64,000 nucleotides of DNA from Salinispora arenicola (GTDB lineage: Bacteria; Actinomycetota; Actinomycetes; Mycobacteriales; Micromonosporaceae): contig NZ_VFOL01000001.1 of assembly GCF_006716065.1 (NCBI RefSeq), positions 1,426,001 through 1,490,000 on the forward strand. The letters are read 5' to 3'. Made by a program: the position numbers and the translations under genes. The stretch's first letter is position 1. The number at the start of each line of letters is the position of its first letter. The notes under the pieces are model-generated. The model was given only the letters and a program-made list of their open reading frames with translations. It was not told where the DNA came from and ran no database searches. Below are positions 1 through 8,863 of the stretch, piece by piece.

Positions 1-593
1 GCCAGGTCCTCCCGTTGGTAGTCCGTGCCGGTGCGCTCCGGTGGTGCGGCGGTGCGCACCGGCTCGACCGCCGCCTGCACGCTCGTCTCGTTGGTCGAGC
101 CTCCGCTGTCCACGCCCTGCCCGCCGAACTGGTCCAGACCGAGCAGCCCGACCGTGGTCACCGCCACGGCGGCGAGCGCGACCGGAGCACCGATCCGCCG
201 CCAGCGCCGGCGGCGCCGGCCAGGGCCAGTAGTTCCGGCCGTGCCAGCTGGGGGAGCGCCACCGGGACGCCGCGAACCGGCGTGTGGCTGAGCCGGTACG
301 ACCGTTCCCGAAGGCCGGTACGGAGCGTCGGCCGGCGCGTCCCCGGCTGCGGCCAGCGCGGTGTGAATGCGATCAGCTACGGCCGCGGGCATCTCCTCCA
401 CGCTGCCGCAGGCGCGAAGATCGGCGCGGACGTCCGCGACCGCCGACGCGAGCCGGGCGTATGCCTGTGCCCAGGCCGGATCTCCCTCGACCAGACGGGC
501 GACGGTCACCTCTTCCGGGGCGCCAGTCAGCGCCCCGCCGACATAGTCGGCGAGCAGGTCGTGGTCGACCTCCCGGAACCCCCCGGTCGTCAC
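1..593 (-). CDS. Anti-sigma factor of SigM (3' end outside window)
   Basis: This is probably the membrane anti-sigma factor that holds SigM inactive. About 197 residues are visible before the window edge. The N-terminus (residues 1-80) is acidic and helical, with a DHDLLADYVGGAL start and no obvious HxxxCxxC zinc motif. A proline/glycine linker and a RRRRWRR stretch (about 127-132) precede one membrane segment at about 134-153, and the rest is extracytoplasmic. The GTG start overlaps the sigM stop as GTGA, so the two genes are translationally coupled. The position directly after sigM matches RsmA (Rv3912) of mycobacteria. The function is inferred from position and topology; sequence similarity is weak. 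Confidence 0.75.
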   Translation of the reverse strand, partial: MTTGGFREVDHDLLADYVGGALTGAPEEVTVARLVEGDPAWAQAYARLASAVADVRADLRACGSVEEMPAAVADRIHTALAAAGDAPADAPYRPSGTVVPAQPHAGSRRPGGAPPAGTAGTTGPGRRRRRWRRIGAPVALAAVAVTTVGLLGLDQFGGQGVDSGGSTNETSVQAAVEPVRTAAPPERTGTDYQREDL

Positions 594-1330
594 AGGTCCT
601 CCTGGTTGCCGTCGCGCCGGGGCCGCCCCGACCCTGATCGGACGCTGCCACGCGGTTGCCGGTTCCGTTCGGTGACGGCCGGCACGCTGCCGCCCGAGGC
701 CGGCTGCTCCTGCTCCGGTGCCGTTCGGAGATACCCGAGCGTCGCCGCCAGGCGGGCCCGGCCCCGGGCACACCGGCTCTTCACCGTCCCCTCGGCGACA
801 TCCAGGATGCGGGCCACCTCGGCTACCGGGTAGCCCTGCACGTCAACCAGAACCAGCGCGGCACGCTGCTCGACCGGCAGCGCCGCCAGTGCCTCCCGGA
901 CCACGAGGGCGGTGTCATGGTCGGCCACGGGAGCAGCCGGCTCCGTGCCGCCGGTCGCTCCCGTGTGGTCGCGTACGCCGTCGGGCAGCGGCACCGTCGG
1001 GTGGGCCTGCCGTCGTCGTATCCGGTCCAGGCAGGCGTTGACCACGATTCGGTGAAGCCAGGTGGTCACCGCAGAGTCGCCCCGGAACCGCCCGGCGGCC
1101 CGATGGGCGGAAAGCAATGCGTCCTGCAGCGCGTCGGCTGCCTCCTCCCGGTCGCCGAGAGTGCGGAGCGCGACCGCCCAGAGGCGGTCCCGGTGCCGGT
1201 GGAACAGCCCGGCGAAGGCGTCCCGGTCACCGGCGACGTGTGCCCGCAGCAGGTCGAGGTCGGATGGCGGGTCGGCCGCTGGTGGACCGTTGTCGCCCAC
1301 CGGTCGCCCGATCGACCCGTTCGTCGCCAT
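590..1330 (-). CDS. sigM: ECF RNA polymerase sigma factor SigM
   Basis: Extracytoplasmic-function sigma factor of 246 aa. The sigma-2 region is at about residues 38-107 (DALQDALL at 66-73, then the WLHRIVVNACLDRIRR -10-recognition helix). Sigma-4 is at about 145-195, with the turn-helix GTVKSRCARGRARL. An ATG start at 1330 is chosen because a longer frame would run into the 3' end of the upstream pseudokinase gene; the gap is then 43 bp. The neighbours (pseudokinase and murJ upstream, anti-sigma downstream with a GTGA overlap) are those of actinobacterial SigM, which responds to envelope or oxidative stress. The C-terminal 45 residues are basic and low in complexity. Confidence 0.9.
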   Translation of the reverse strand: MATNGSIGRPVGDNGPPAADPPSDLDLLRAHVAGDRDAFAGLFHRHRDRLWAVALRTLGDREEAADALQDALLSAHRAAGRFRGDSAVTTWLHRIVVNACLDRIRRRQAHPTVPLPDGVRDHTGATGGTEPAAPVADHDTALVVREALAALPVEQRAALVLVDVQGYPVAEVARILDVAEGTVKSRCARGRARLAATLGYLRTAPEQEQPASGGSVPAVTERNRQPRGSVRSGSGRPRRDGNQEDL

Positions 1331-1373
1331 CACCACGTCCGGCGGCGGTGGTGCCGGGTACGCGGCGAGCAGA

Positions 1374-2981
1374 TCACGATCCCTCGACCGTGATCTCCTG
1401 GACACCGACCTTGTAGCCACCGTCGCTGGGTGGCAGCTCGGTGAGCCAGAACAGCAGGTACTGATACTCCGTGTCGGCGTCGAACGCGTCGAACGTCATC
1501 GTCGTATCGGCGTCTTCCTTGGCCGGCCCGATCGGATTCTTCTGGTACTCCTCGTAGAGCGCCTCATCGCCCGCGTCTGAGGAGGGGTGCTCGTTGGTGC
1601 CCGTGTACAGGAGTGCGGATGCACCTCGTGCCGAGAGCTTGACCTGCAAGGACGTGACGTTCCGGGGCTCGCCGAGGTCGAGCCAGATGCCCATGCCCCG
1701 CTTGAAGTTGCCGAAGTTCGGGTGGCCGTGGTAGGTCTGGGTCGCCCAGCCCTCCTCCAGGCTGCCGTCGTACACCTTCTCGGCGTTCCGGACCTCGACG
1801 CGGTCCCGGCTGTCCGGGTCGACGATCTTCGCAGCGCTGATCTTCAGCTCACCGACCGTCGCGGCGGGTGGTGGTTCGTCACCGGCTGTCGCGCTGGGAG
1901 TCGGCACGGCGGCCGTCGCCGGGTTTTGTTCACCGTCGCCACCTCCGCTGAGCACACTGATGCCGATCAGCAGCCCGACGAGCGCGACAGCGAGGATGCT
2001 GGCGATCCCGATGGCGACCTTCCGTCCGCCGGCCACCGCCAGCGGTGACGGCTCGTCCCCGGTCTCGGCCGTGAACCTCAGTGGGCCGTTGCTGTCCAGG
2101 TAGTGCTCATCGGCAGGGACGTCCAGCCGCGCCAACTCCGCCGCGAGTACATCCGACGGTGGGGGCGCGAGCGTGGCATCCAGCAGATCCATGGTGAGGT
2201 CGTCCAGGTACGCGGGAATACCGGCGCGCACCTGGCGTGGTGCGGCGAGTACGCCCTCCGGATCCCGAACGGCATCCGGGGTCGCCGCACGCCCATGTCC
2301 GGCGGTCGCACCGTGTAACGGGACCTCGGCGTGCGGCCAGTGGCCGGTGAGCGCGAAGTAGAGGACACCGCCGACCGCCCGGATGTCGCTCGCCTGGCTG
2401 TCGGCCCCGTCGGTGCGCGCGTCCGCCAACACCACCCGGCCGTCGTCGCTGATCATGATCGTGCCGGGGTGGACGTTGCCGTGCACCATCCCGGTGGCGT
2501 GCACGGCGGCCAGTGCACTGGCGACCGCGTTGCCGACGGCGGTCGCCCGGCCCGGATCCAGCGCCCCCGCGGCCACGAGTTCCCGCAGGGACTGTCCGTC
2601 GACCCACTCGCGGACCACGTAGGCCCGCTCGCCCTCGTCGATCGCGTCGTAGACGCCGACCAGATTGGGGTGGATGACCCGACTGGCGGCGACGGCGGCC
2701 TGGAGCATCTCGATGGCGGAGTCACCGCCCGGGTAGCGCAGCACCACGGCGACGGGGCGGCGCAACACGACATCAACGCCGCGCCAGACCAGTCGGCCGG
2801 CGCTGTCGTTGTTGATGTGCTCGACGAGTTCGTAGCGATCGGCGAGTACGTCACCGGCCGTCGGAGCACCGAAGGTCATGATCGGCGGAGCACTCTCGTC
2901 CGCTTCCTGACCCTCGCCGACCTGGGTCACCCGTCCTCCTTCGGTGATCGTGTCGATCGATGGACCCGTGCTGCTGGGCAT
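1374..2981 (-). CDS. Membrane-anchored protein pseudokinase with extracellular domain
   Basis: A 535-aa protein. The cytoplasmic part has a Ser/Thr-kinase fold (residues about 45-300) that has lost its catalytic residues. The ATP-binding Lys is Arg82 (VAVVLR), the HRD loop reads HGN (167-169), and DFG reads DAR (187-189). One membrane segment at about 322-344 is followed by a ~190-residue exported domain with a discoidin-like look (LGEPRNVTSLQVKL). In M. tuberculosis the equivalent pseudokinase is fused to MurJ (Rv3910) and recruits FhaA; here it is a separate gene next to murJ. ATG 2981 is preferred over a TTG 57 bases upstream because GGAAG lies 8 bases before it. A role in controlling lipid II flipping is inferred from the mycobacterial case. 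Confidence 0.85.
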   Translation of the reverse strand: MPSSTGPSIDTITEGGRVTQVGEGQEADESAPPIMTFGAPTAGDVLADRYELVEHINNDSAGRLVWRGVDVVLRRPVAVVLRYPGGDSAIEMLQAAVAASRVIHPNLVGVYDAIDEGERAYVVREWVDGQSLRELVAAGALDPGRATAVGNAVASALAAVHATGMVHGNVHPGTIMISDDGRVVLADARTDGADSQASDIRAVGGVLYFALTGHWPHAEVPLHGATAGHGRAATPDAVRDPEGVLAAPRQVRAGIPAYLDDLTMDLLDATLAPPPSDVLAAELARLDVPADEHYLDSNGPLRFTAETGDEPSPLAVAGGRKVAIGIASILAVALVGLLIGISVLSGGGDGEQNPATAAVPTPSATAGDEPPPAATVGELKISAAKIVDPDSRDRVEVRNAEKVYDGSLEEGWATQTYHGHPNFGNFKRGMGIWLDLGEPRNVTSLQVKLSARGASALLYTGTNEHPSSDAGDEALYEEYQKNPIGPAKEDADTTMTFDAFDADTEYQYLLFWLTELPPSDGGYKVGVQEITVEGS

Positions 2982-3450
2982 TGTCGCTTCCGCTCTGCCT
3001 GCCACGAACCGGCCGGCCGTTGTCGGCGCTCGCGCCAACGCCTGCCGTACCCGTCGAGTGCGACCTTACCCGGGTTCACGCCTTCCCCGGCATGTCATCT
3101 TCCCGCCGTACCGGTAGCGACTGCCGGCCGTCGGGTGACTTGTCCGGTTACGACCGATGTCAGCGGCGTTGCTGGTACATGTACTAGCCAATCTAGAGGT
3201 TGACCGCTAGTAGTCGCCGCAGGGGCCGGGACCGGGTGGCGAAGCACCCAGGCCGGATTCCCCGGTCGCCCCCGGACATGCTCAGCCGTCCGGTTAGTTA
3301 TCCACAGGCTGATCCGGCAACTGAGCGGGGCGGTGCGAAGTTATCCACAGCCACATCCCCAGGCTGGTGATCCTCGTTCACTCAGCGTGCACTACGTCCA
3401 GGGTGTGAATCTGATCATCCGGGCCGCGGCCATCAGCGGGAACGGGACGC
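2982..3450. other. Intergenic region between murJ and pseudokinase gene
   Basis: This 469-bp gap holds no convincing gene. It carries two perfect DnaA-box consensus sites (see separate entry). At 3186-3204 it also has the pattern AGCCAATCTAG-N3-TTGAC, which recurs exactly at 9480-9498 upstream of a different gene. Because the flanking genes are co-directional on the minus strand, the gap probably contains the promoter of the pseudokinase-sigM-anti-sigma group. Confidence 0.5.
3298..3349 (+). promoter_or_regulatory. Pair of perfect DnaA boxes (TTATCCACA)
   Basis: TTATCCACA occurs at 3298-3306 and again at 3341-3349, same strand, starts 43 bp apart (about four helical turns). Both match the strict DnaA box consensus and both are followed by G. 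No AT-rich unwinding element or dnaA/dnaN gene is nearby, so this is not oriC. It could titrate DnaA or couple expression of the adjacent envelope genes to replication. Confidence 0.6.
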
Positions 3451-5193
3451 TCAGTGACCGAGCCGCCGGCGAACCATGCCGACCACCTCGGTGATCTCCC
3501 CGATTCGGAGCAACACCGCAAGCCCGAGGTAGCTGACACCGATCGCCGCTCCACCGATCAGCAACTGGACGGCCGCCGCGAGCCAGCCGAGATCCTCCGG
3601 TCGGCCCGGCAGCACGCGGATCACCAGGAGGCCGACCAGCGCGGACCCGAGCGCGGCGACCAGCACCTTGCCCACCGTACGCATGATCCCGCCCAGCCCG
3701 ATCCGGCCGACCCGGGGCCGCAGCAGCAGCGCGGACAGCACCACCGCCGCAAGGTACGAGATCGCGTTGCCGAGCATCATGCCGGCCGCCGCGAAGGTGG
3801 CGGGAAGGACGACGTAGAGCCCGACCTGGAGCAGCACCCGCAGCGCCACCACCGGGATGTTGGCCAGCGCGGGCGTGCGGGTGTCCGGCAGCGCGTAGAA
3901 CGCGAACGTGAGGAGCTGGCTGACCGCGAAGGGCACCAGGCCGATCGCGGCGACCAGCAGCACGGTGGCAGTGGCGGTGGCGTTCTCCCCGGTGAACGCG
4001 CCGTACCGGAACACCACCACGGAGATCGGCGCGGCCAGCACGGCGTAGCAGACCGCCACCGGGGCGAGCACAGCCGTGACCATCCGGGTGCCCCGGGACA
4101 GGTCGGCCGTGAGGTCGGTGAACCGGCCGTCCGCCGCGGCGGCGCTCATCCGGGGCATCAGCGCGGTGATGATCGAGACCGCGATGACGCCGTGCGCCAT
4201 CATCAGCAGCAGGAAGACGTTGTTGTAGATCAGCAGACCCGCGTCGTCCTCGCCGGCCACCCGGGTAAGCAGGTTGACCACCACAAAGAGCCCGAGCTGG
4301 TTGACCGCGACGTAGCAGAACATCCACGCGCCGAGTCGGGCCAACTCCCGCAGCCCCAACGCGCGGAAGTCGAAGCGCAGCTTCCACCGGAAGCCGACCT
4401 TGCGCAGCGCCGGCAGCAGCCCGGCGGCCTGCACCGCCACCCCGAGCAGGGTGCCGCCGCCGACCAGCAGGATCCGGTCCAGCCCCACCTGGCCCGGCTG
4501 GAGCGCCTGCGCGCCGTAGACCCCGATGTAGAGGCCGAAGGTGCCGATGACCACCAGGTTGTTCAGGATCGGCGCCCACATCGGGGCGGCGAAGTGCCCG
4601 CGCGTGTTCAGCACAGCGGCGATCAGCGCACTGATGCCGGTGAAGAACAACATCGGCAGCATCAGGTACGACAGGTTGGTGACCAGGCCCCGGTAGTCCT
4701 CGTCCTTGCCGCCTGCATAGATGGCTGTGAGTACCGGAGCCAGGACCACCGCGATCAGGGCGGCGGCGGCGAGCGCCACCACCGCCAGGGTGAGCAGCCG
4801 CTGGGCGTACGCCTCGCCCCGGTCCAGGTCGGCCTTGCGCCGCCGGACCAGCACCGGCACCAGCACGCTGGTGAGCACTCCGCCGAGCAGGAACTCGTAC
4901 ACCTGGTTCGGGAGGAACAGCGCTGTGGTGTACGCGTTACCGACCAGGTTGCCCAGGGCCGCGCCGATCATCAGGTTCCGGATGAAGCCCGTACCCCGGC
5001 TGACCAGACTGCCCGCGGCCATCACCAGGCTGTTGGCCGCGGCACTCCCCTCGGCGACCGCCTCGTCCGGGGGCGCCACGGCCTCGGCGGCCGGTTGGTT
5101 CAGCGGCTCAGCCGAGATGAAGATCGCGTCGTCACCCGTCGGTCGGCCACCGGAACCCAGCGCGTTGGCGCTGCGGTAGAGCCGGCCGCTCAT
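3451..5193 (-). CDS. murJ: Lipid II flippase MurJ (MviN family)
   Basis: Integral membrane protein of 580 aa, the usual size for MurJ, which moves lipid II across the membrane for peptidoglycan synthesis. The family signature is present: SRGTGFIRN (65-73), then LPNQVYEFLLGGVLTS (94-109) and the charged RRRK loop. Successive hydrophobic segments fit a 14-helix MOP-superfamily flippase. Residues 1-50 are a variable acidic cytoplasmic tail. ATG 5193 has GGAGG 8 bases upstream. There is no C-terminal pseudokinase, unlike the mycobacterial protein; the separate gene at 1374-2981 supplies it. The gene is divergent from pcnA, with 133 bp between them. Confidence 0.95.
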   Translation of the reverse strand: MSGRLYRSANALGSGGRPTGDDAIFISAEPLNQPAAEAVAPPDEAVAEGSAAANSLVMAAGSLVSRGTGFIRNLMIGAALGNLVGNAYTTALFLPNQVYEFLLGGVLTSVLVPVLVRRRKADLDRGEAYAQRLLTLAVVALAAAALIAVVLAPVLTAIYAGGKDEDYRGLVTNLSYLMLPMLFFTGISALIAAVLNTRGHFAAPMWAPILNNLVVIGTFGLYIGVYGAQALQPGQVGLDRILLVGGGTLLGVAVQAAGLLPALRKVGFRWKLRFDFRALGLRELARLGAWMFCYVAVNQLGLFVVVNLLTRVAGEDDAGLLIYNNVFLLLMMAHGVIAVSIITALMPRMSAAAADGRFTDLTADLSRGTRMVTAVLAPVAVCYAVLAAPISVVVFRYGAFTGENATATATVLLVAAIGLVPFAVSQLLTFAFYALPDTRTPALANIPVVALRVLLQVGLYVVLPATFAAAGMMLGNAISYLAAVVLSALLLRPRVGRIGLGGIMRTVGKVLVAALGSALVGLLVIRVLPGRPEDLGWLAAAVQLLIGGAAIGVSYLGLAVLLRIGEITEVVGMVRRRLGH

Positions 5194-5326
5194 CGTTGTC
5201 GCCTCCAGGTCCGGTCGGTGCCATCACCGACCATAGGTCCGTTCGTCACAGACCCTAGTCGCCGGTCGGGCGTCACCCGCGCCCGGCGGACGCGGCACCG
5301 GGCCGGACCGATAGGCTGGCCCTCCC

Positions 5327-6784
5327 ATGTCCGACGCCGCACCGAACGCCGCCGACCGCCGCGAACTCACCGCCGCGCAGCGCACCGCCGTAACCGAACT
5401 TCTCCGGGTTTCCCCGGTCGCCGACGAGTTGGGCCGCCGCTTCGTGGCCGCCGGCCACGAACTACACCTGGTCGGTGGGTCGGTTCGGGACGCACTGCTC
5501 GGCCGGCTCGGTGACGACCTGGACTTCTGCACCGATGCGCACCCGGACCAGACGCTGCAGATCGTGCGCGGTTGGGCCGAGGCGGTCTGGGAGACCGGCC
5601 GGGAGTTCGGCACCATCGGGGTGCAGCGCGACGGCTTGCGGCTGGAGATCACGACCTTCCGTGCGGAGGTGTACGACCAGGTCAGCCGCAACCCGGTAGT
5701 GCAGTACGGCACGAGCCTCACCGAGGACCTGAAGCGGCGGGACTTCACCGTCAACGCGATGGCGGTCAGCGTGCCCGACCACCGGTTCACCGACCCGCAC
5801 GGCGGGCTTGCGGATCTCGCGACCAAGGTCGTCCGCACGCCGTCGGCGCCGGAGGAATCGTTCCGGGACGACCCGCTGCGGATGCTGCGGGCGGCTCGGT
5901 TCGCCGCGCAGCTTCGGTTCGCCGTGCATCCGGACGTGCGCGCCGCGATGACCCGGATGGCCACCGACCTGGACCGGATCACGGCCGAGCGGATCCGGGA
6001 CGAGTTCACGAAGCTGCTCTGCGGCGCCGACCCGGTCACCGGCCTGCGGCTGCTGGTCGACAGTGGGCTGGCCGAGCGGTTCCTGCCCGAACTGACCGGG
6101 CTCAAACTGGAGATCGACGAGCACGCCCAGCACAAGGATGTGTACGAGCACACGCTGACCGTGGTGCGCAACGCCGTCTCATACGAGGAGGACGGCTGCG
6201 ACTTCGTCCTCCGGATGGCCGCGCTCATGCACGACGTCGGCAAGCCGGCGACGAAGGCGGTCGGCCCGGACGGCCGGGTCAGCTTTCACCACCACGAGGT
6301 CGTCGGTGCCCGGCTGACCAAGGCCCGGATGAAGGCGCTGCGCTTTCCCCGGGAGGCGATCGCCAAGGTCACCGCTCTGGTCGCGCTGCACCTGCGCTTC
6401 TACGGGTATGGCCGGGGCGAGTGGACCGACTCGGCGGTCCGCCGATACGTCGCCGACGCCGGTGACCTGCTGCCGAGGCTGCACAAACTGACCCGCTCCG
6501 ACTGCACCACCCGCAACCGACGTAAGGCCGCCCAGCTCGCCGCCGACTACGACGCGCTGGAGGAGCGGATCGCCCGGATCGCGGCCGAGGAGGATCTGGC
6601 CCGGGTCCGTCCCGACCTGGACGGCAACGCGATCATGAAGCTGCTCGGTGTACCGCCGGGTCCGGTCGTCGGGCTCGCCTGGAAGCACCTCAAGGAACTG
6701 CGGCTGGAGCGTGGCCCGCTGGGACGGGACGAGGCCGAGGCCGAGCTGCTGCGCTGGGCCCGGGAGCAGGGGGTCGTCGAGTAG
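5327..6784 (+). CDS. pcnA: CCA tRNA nucleotidyltransferase (HD-domain type)
   Basis: A 485-aa class II nucleotidyltransferase that adds or repairs the 3' CCA of tRNAs. The nucleotidyltransferase core shows LVGGSVRD (48-55), the catalytic carboxylates in GDDLDF (62-67) and RRDFTVNAMA (136-145). The RNA-binding neck has FRDDPLRMLRAARF (178-191), and a C-terminal HD phosphohydrolase domain has HDVGKPATK (301-309). Divergence from murJ is the conserved actinobacterial arrangement. The Nudix and large membrane-protein genes found between the two in M. tuberculosis (Rv3908, Rv3909) are absent here. Confidence 0.95.
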   Translation: MSDAAPNAADRRELTAAQRTAVTELLRVSPVADELGRRFVAAGHELHLVGGSVRDALLGRLGDDLDFCTDAHPDQTLQIVRGWAEAVWETGREFGTIGVQRDGLRLEITTFRAEVYDQVSRNPVVQYGTSLTEDLKRRDFTVNAMAVSVPDHRFTDPHGGLADLATKVVRTPSAPEESFRDDPLRMLRAARFAAQLRFAVHPDVRAAMTRMATDLDRITAERIRDEFTKLLCGADPVTGLRLLVDSGLAERFLPELTGLKLEIDEHAQHKDVYEHTLTVVRNAVSYEEDGCDFVLRMAALMHDVGKPATKAVGPDGRVSFHHHEVVGARLTKARMKALRFPREAIAKVTALVALHLRFYGYGRGEWTDSAVRRYVADAGDLLPRLHKLTRSDCTTRNRRKAAQLAADYDALEERIARIAAEEDLARVRPDLDGNAIMKLLGVPPGPVVGLAWKHLKELRLERGPLGRDEAEAELLRWAREQGVVE

Positions 6785-6810
6785 GGCGGGACCGTCACCA
6801 GCCCCGCCCT
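6783..6810. terminator. Bidirectional terminator candidate between pcnA and flotillin gene
   Basis: AGGGCGGG (6783-6790) and CCCGCCCT (6803-6810) form a perfect 8-bp GC stem with a 12-nt loop. It starts at the pcnA stop and lies between two convergent genes. There is no T tract, as is common in high-GC genomes. Confidence 0.55.
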
Positions 6811-6818
6811 CCGGACCA

Positions 6819-8198
6819 TCAGCGGGTCTCGGTGCTGTCGACGGCCGGCGTGCCGTGCGGCTCCGAACCGGTCGACGCGGCCAACCGCGTGAGCAGCCCG
6901 GCCAGGTCGATACCGGTCAGGTCGCTGCCGAGTTGGAGACCCTGTGCCACGTTGCCGGCTACCGACTTGGTCAGCGACGACGCCCCGTCGGTGGAGATGA
7001 CGGTCATCTTGTCGATCGCGCCGATCGGCGCACTGGCTGCCTCGACGACCTTCGGCAGCACCTTGACCAGCAGATCCAGGACGGCCGCCTCACCGTACGC
7101 GGTGAACGCCTCGGCCTTGCGGGCCATCGCCTCGGCCTCGGCCTGGCCCCGGGCCAGGATGGTCGCGGCCTCGGCCTGACCTTCCCGCTCGGCGGCCTCG
7201 GCGGCGGCGATGACCGCCTGGCGCTGGGCGTCGGCGTTCAGCACCGCGGCGTTGCGGGCGGCCTCAGCCTCCTGCTCGACCTTGTACCGGGCGGCGTCGG
7301 TCGGCTTGCGCACCTCGGTGTCGAGCTGGCGCTGCTTGAGCTCGGCGTTGCGCTCGGCCACCTTCTGCTGCTCGGAGAGAATCGCCTGGTCCCGTTCGGC
7401 CTGGGCGAGCGGCCCGGCCGCCGCCGACTTCGCCTTGGCGGCGTCGATCTCGGACTGGATCGACGCCTGCTTCAGGGCGAGGTTGCGGTTGGCCACGGCG
7501 ATGGCCTCCTCGGCGAGCAGCCGTTCCTGTTCGGCCTGCTGGCGGGCACGGGCTTCGGCGATCGCCGCGTCCTTGAGTACCCGGGCGGCCTCCGGTCGGC
7601 CCAGGTCCGCGAGGTAGGACCCCTCGGCCAGGATGTCCTGGAGCTGGAACGTGTCGAGCACCAGTCCCTGGTTGGTCATCGAGTGCTCGGCCTCCTCCGC
7701 CACCGCGCTGGCGAAGGCCGCCCGGTCCCGGATGACCTCCTCGACGGTGAGCCGGCCGACGATCGAGCGCAGCGCGCCGGCCAGCACCTCCCGGGTGAAG
7801 TCCTCGATCTCGTCCTGCTGGCGCAGGAACCGTTGGGCGGCGGCACGGATCGCGTTCTCGGTGCCGCCGACCTTGACGATGGCGACGCCGTGCAGCTCGG
7901 CACGGATGCCCTGCTTGCTGACCGCGCCCTTGATGCCGACGTCGATCCGGCGGCTGGACAGGTCGACGGACTGGAGTTTCTGCACCACCGGCAGCACGAA
8001 GACCGAGGCGCCGAGTACCACCTTCTGCCCGGACATGTCGGTGGAGCGGCCACCTTCGGCGGTGCGGGTGGTGCGGCCCTTGCGCCCGGTCACGATGAAC
8101 GCCTCGTTGGGTCCGGCGACTTTGATCCGGGAGAGCACGAAGAGCACGAGGACGAGGAACAGCGCCGCGGCGCCGGCGATGGCGATGACGAGGGGCAT
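6819..8198 (-). CDS. Flotillin / SPFH-domain membrane protein
   Basis: A 459-aa flotillin-type scaffold. It has one N-terminal membrane segment (about 4-22), an SPFH/band-7 domain (about 25-200, with LPVVQKLQSVDLSSRRIDV), then a long Ala/Glu/Gln-rich coiled coil with EA repeats (about 200-370), and a C-terminal flotillin tail. Flotillins gather in ordered membrane microdomains and organise cell-wall and secretion complexes. The upstream gene (8275-8787) encodes a small NfeD-like partner, the usual pairing (compare B. subtilis yuaF-floT). The ATG start is preceded by GAAAGG. Confidence 0.88.
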   Translation of the reverse strand: MPLVIAIAGAAALFLVLVLFVLSRIKVAGPNEAFIVTGRKGRTTRTAEGGRSTDMSGQKVVLGASVFVLPVVQKLQSVDLSSRRIDVGIKGAVSKQGIRAELHGVAIVKVGGTENAIRAAAQRFLRQQDEIEDFTREVLAGALRSIVGRLTVEEVIRDRAAFASAVAEEAEHSMTNQGLVLDTFQLQDILAEGSYLADLGRPEAARVLKDAAIAEARARQQAEQERLLAEEAIAVANRNLALKQASIQSEIDAAKAKSAAAGPLAQAERDQAILSEQQKVAERNAELKQRQLDTEVRKPTDAARYKVEQEAEAARNAAVLNADAQRQAVIAAAEAAEREGQAEAATILARGQAEAEAMARKAEAFTAYGEAAVLDLLVKVLPKVVEAASAPIGAIDKMTVISTDGASSLTKSVAGNVAQGLQLGSDLTGIDLAGLLTRLAASTGSEPHGTPAVDSTETR

Positions 8199-8274
8199 GG
8201 GTGGGCCTTTCTGGCGTTGAGAATGCCGACGTGTCGGCGGGGGTCCGACGCGTCGGGTGCGGTGTCGGTCCCGG

Positions 8275-8787
8275 TCAGTAGGGCTCGACGTGCACGCTGG
8301 TGTCGGTGAGAGCCTCGACCACGAATATCTGGGCGCCCACCGGGATCGGCCGGTCCGCGCGGGCGTTGAACTTCACCGGCGCACCGGCGACCTGGACCCG
8401 CACTTCGCCGTAGCCGTCCACGGGCACCGGCGTGACAACACGGCCGAGGGCACCGACGACATCGGTGCGGGTGGGGGTGGGGTCGGTGGGCATGTTGCGG
8501 GCCGCTCGTCCGAGGCGGGCCGCGACCCACGCGGTGGGCACGGCCGCGAGGACACCGCCGGCCACGGCGAGGGCCACCATCCCGGAGGTACGTGCGTCGA
8601 GCAACTCGCTGGCGATGGCGCCACCGAAGCCGAACGCGCTGGCGAACCCGGCGACCGCCTCGGTCGACACCGGACCGTCGAAGTCCGGCTGGCCGAACTG
8701 CAGCAGGTCGCCGCTGATCAGTGCGAGCACCAACACCGCCACGCCGATGGCGCCGATGATCAGGAAGATCGGTGTCCCCATTGCCAT
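8275..8787 (-). CDS. NfeD-like membrane protein, flotillin partner
   Basis: A small integral membrane protein of about 170 aa. It has a hydrophobic N-terminus (TPIFLIIGAIGVAVLVLALI), a second hydrophobic stretch around residue 75, and a C-terminal ~75-residue soluble domain (VGALGRVVTPVPVDGYGEVRV ... GAQIFVVEAL). This fits the OB-fold of NfeD/YuaF proteins that bind flotillin. The start is uncertain. ATG 8787 is used, but an in-frame GTG at 8838 and ATG at 8781 are possible and none has a clear ribosome-binding site. It precedes the flotillin gene by 76 bp, probably in one transcript. Confidence 0.75.
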   Translation of the reverse strand: MAMGTPIFLIIGAIGVAVLVLALISGDLLQFGQPDFDGPVSTEAVAGFASAFGFGGAIASELLDARTSGMVALAVAGGVLAAVPTAWVAARLGRAARNMPTDPTPTRTDVVGALGRVVTPVPVDGYGEVRVQVAGAPVKFNARADRPIPVGAQIFVVEALTDTSVHVEPY

Positions 8788-8863
8788 TTGTTGTACGGTA
8801 GCGCTGCTCCGCAACAGCGAGATCATTCGGCCGGTCACCGAGGTGTCACCAGAAGAACCATGT

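Noticed and set aside
2982..3450. Origin of replication
   Set aside because: Only two DnaA boxes, no AT-rich unwinding element, and no dnaA or dnaN beside it.
3454..5514. Long plus-strand open frame opposite murJ
   Set aside because: It is a by-product of codon bias in the high-GC murJ gene; its composition is low in complexity (R, H, D, Q-rich) and it has no ribosome-binding site or family pattern. Many similar mirror frames were left out.
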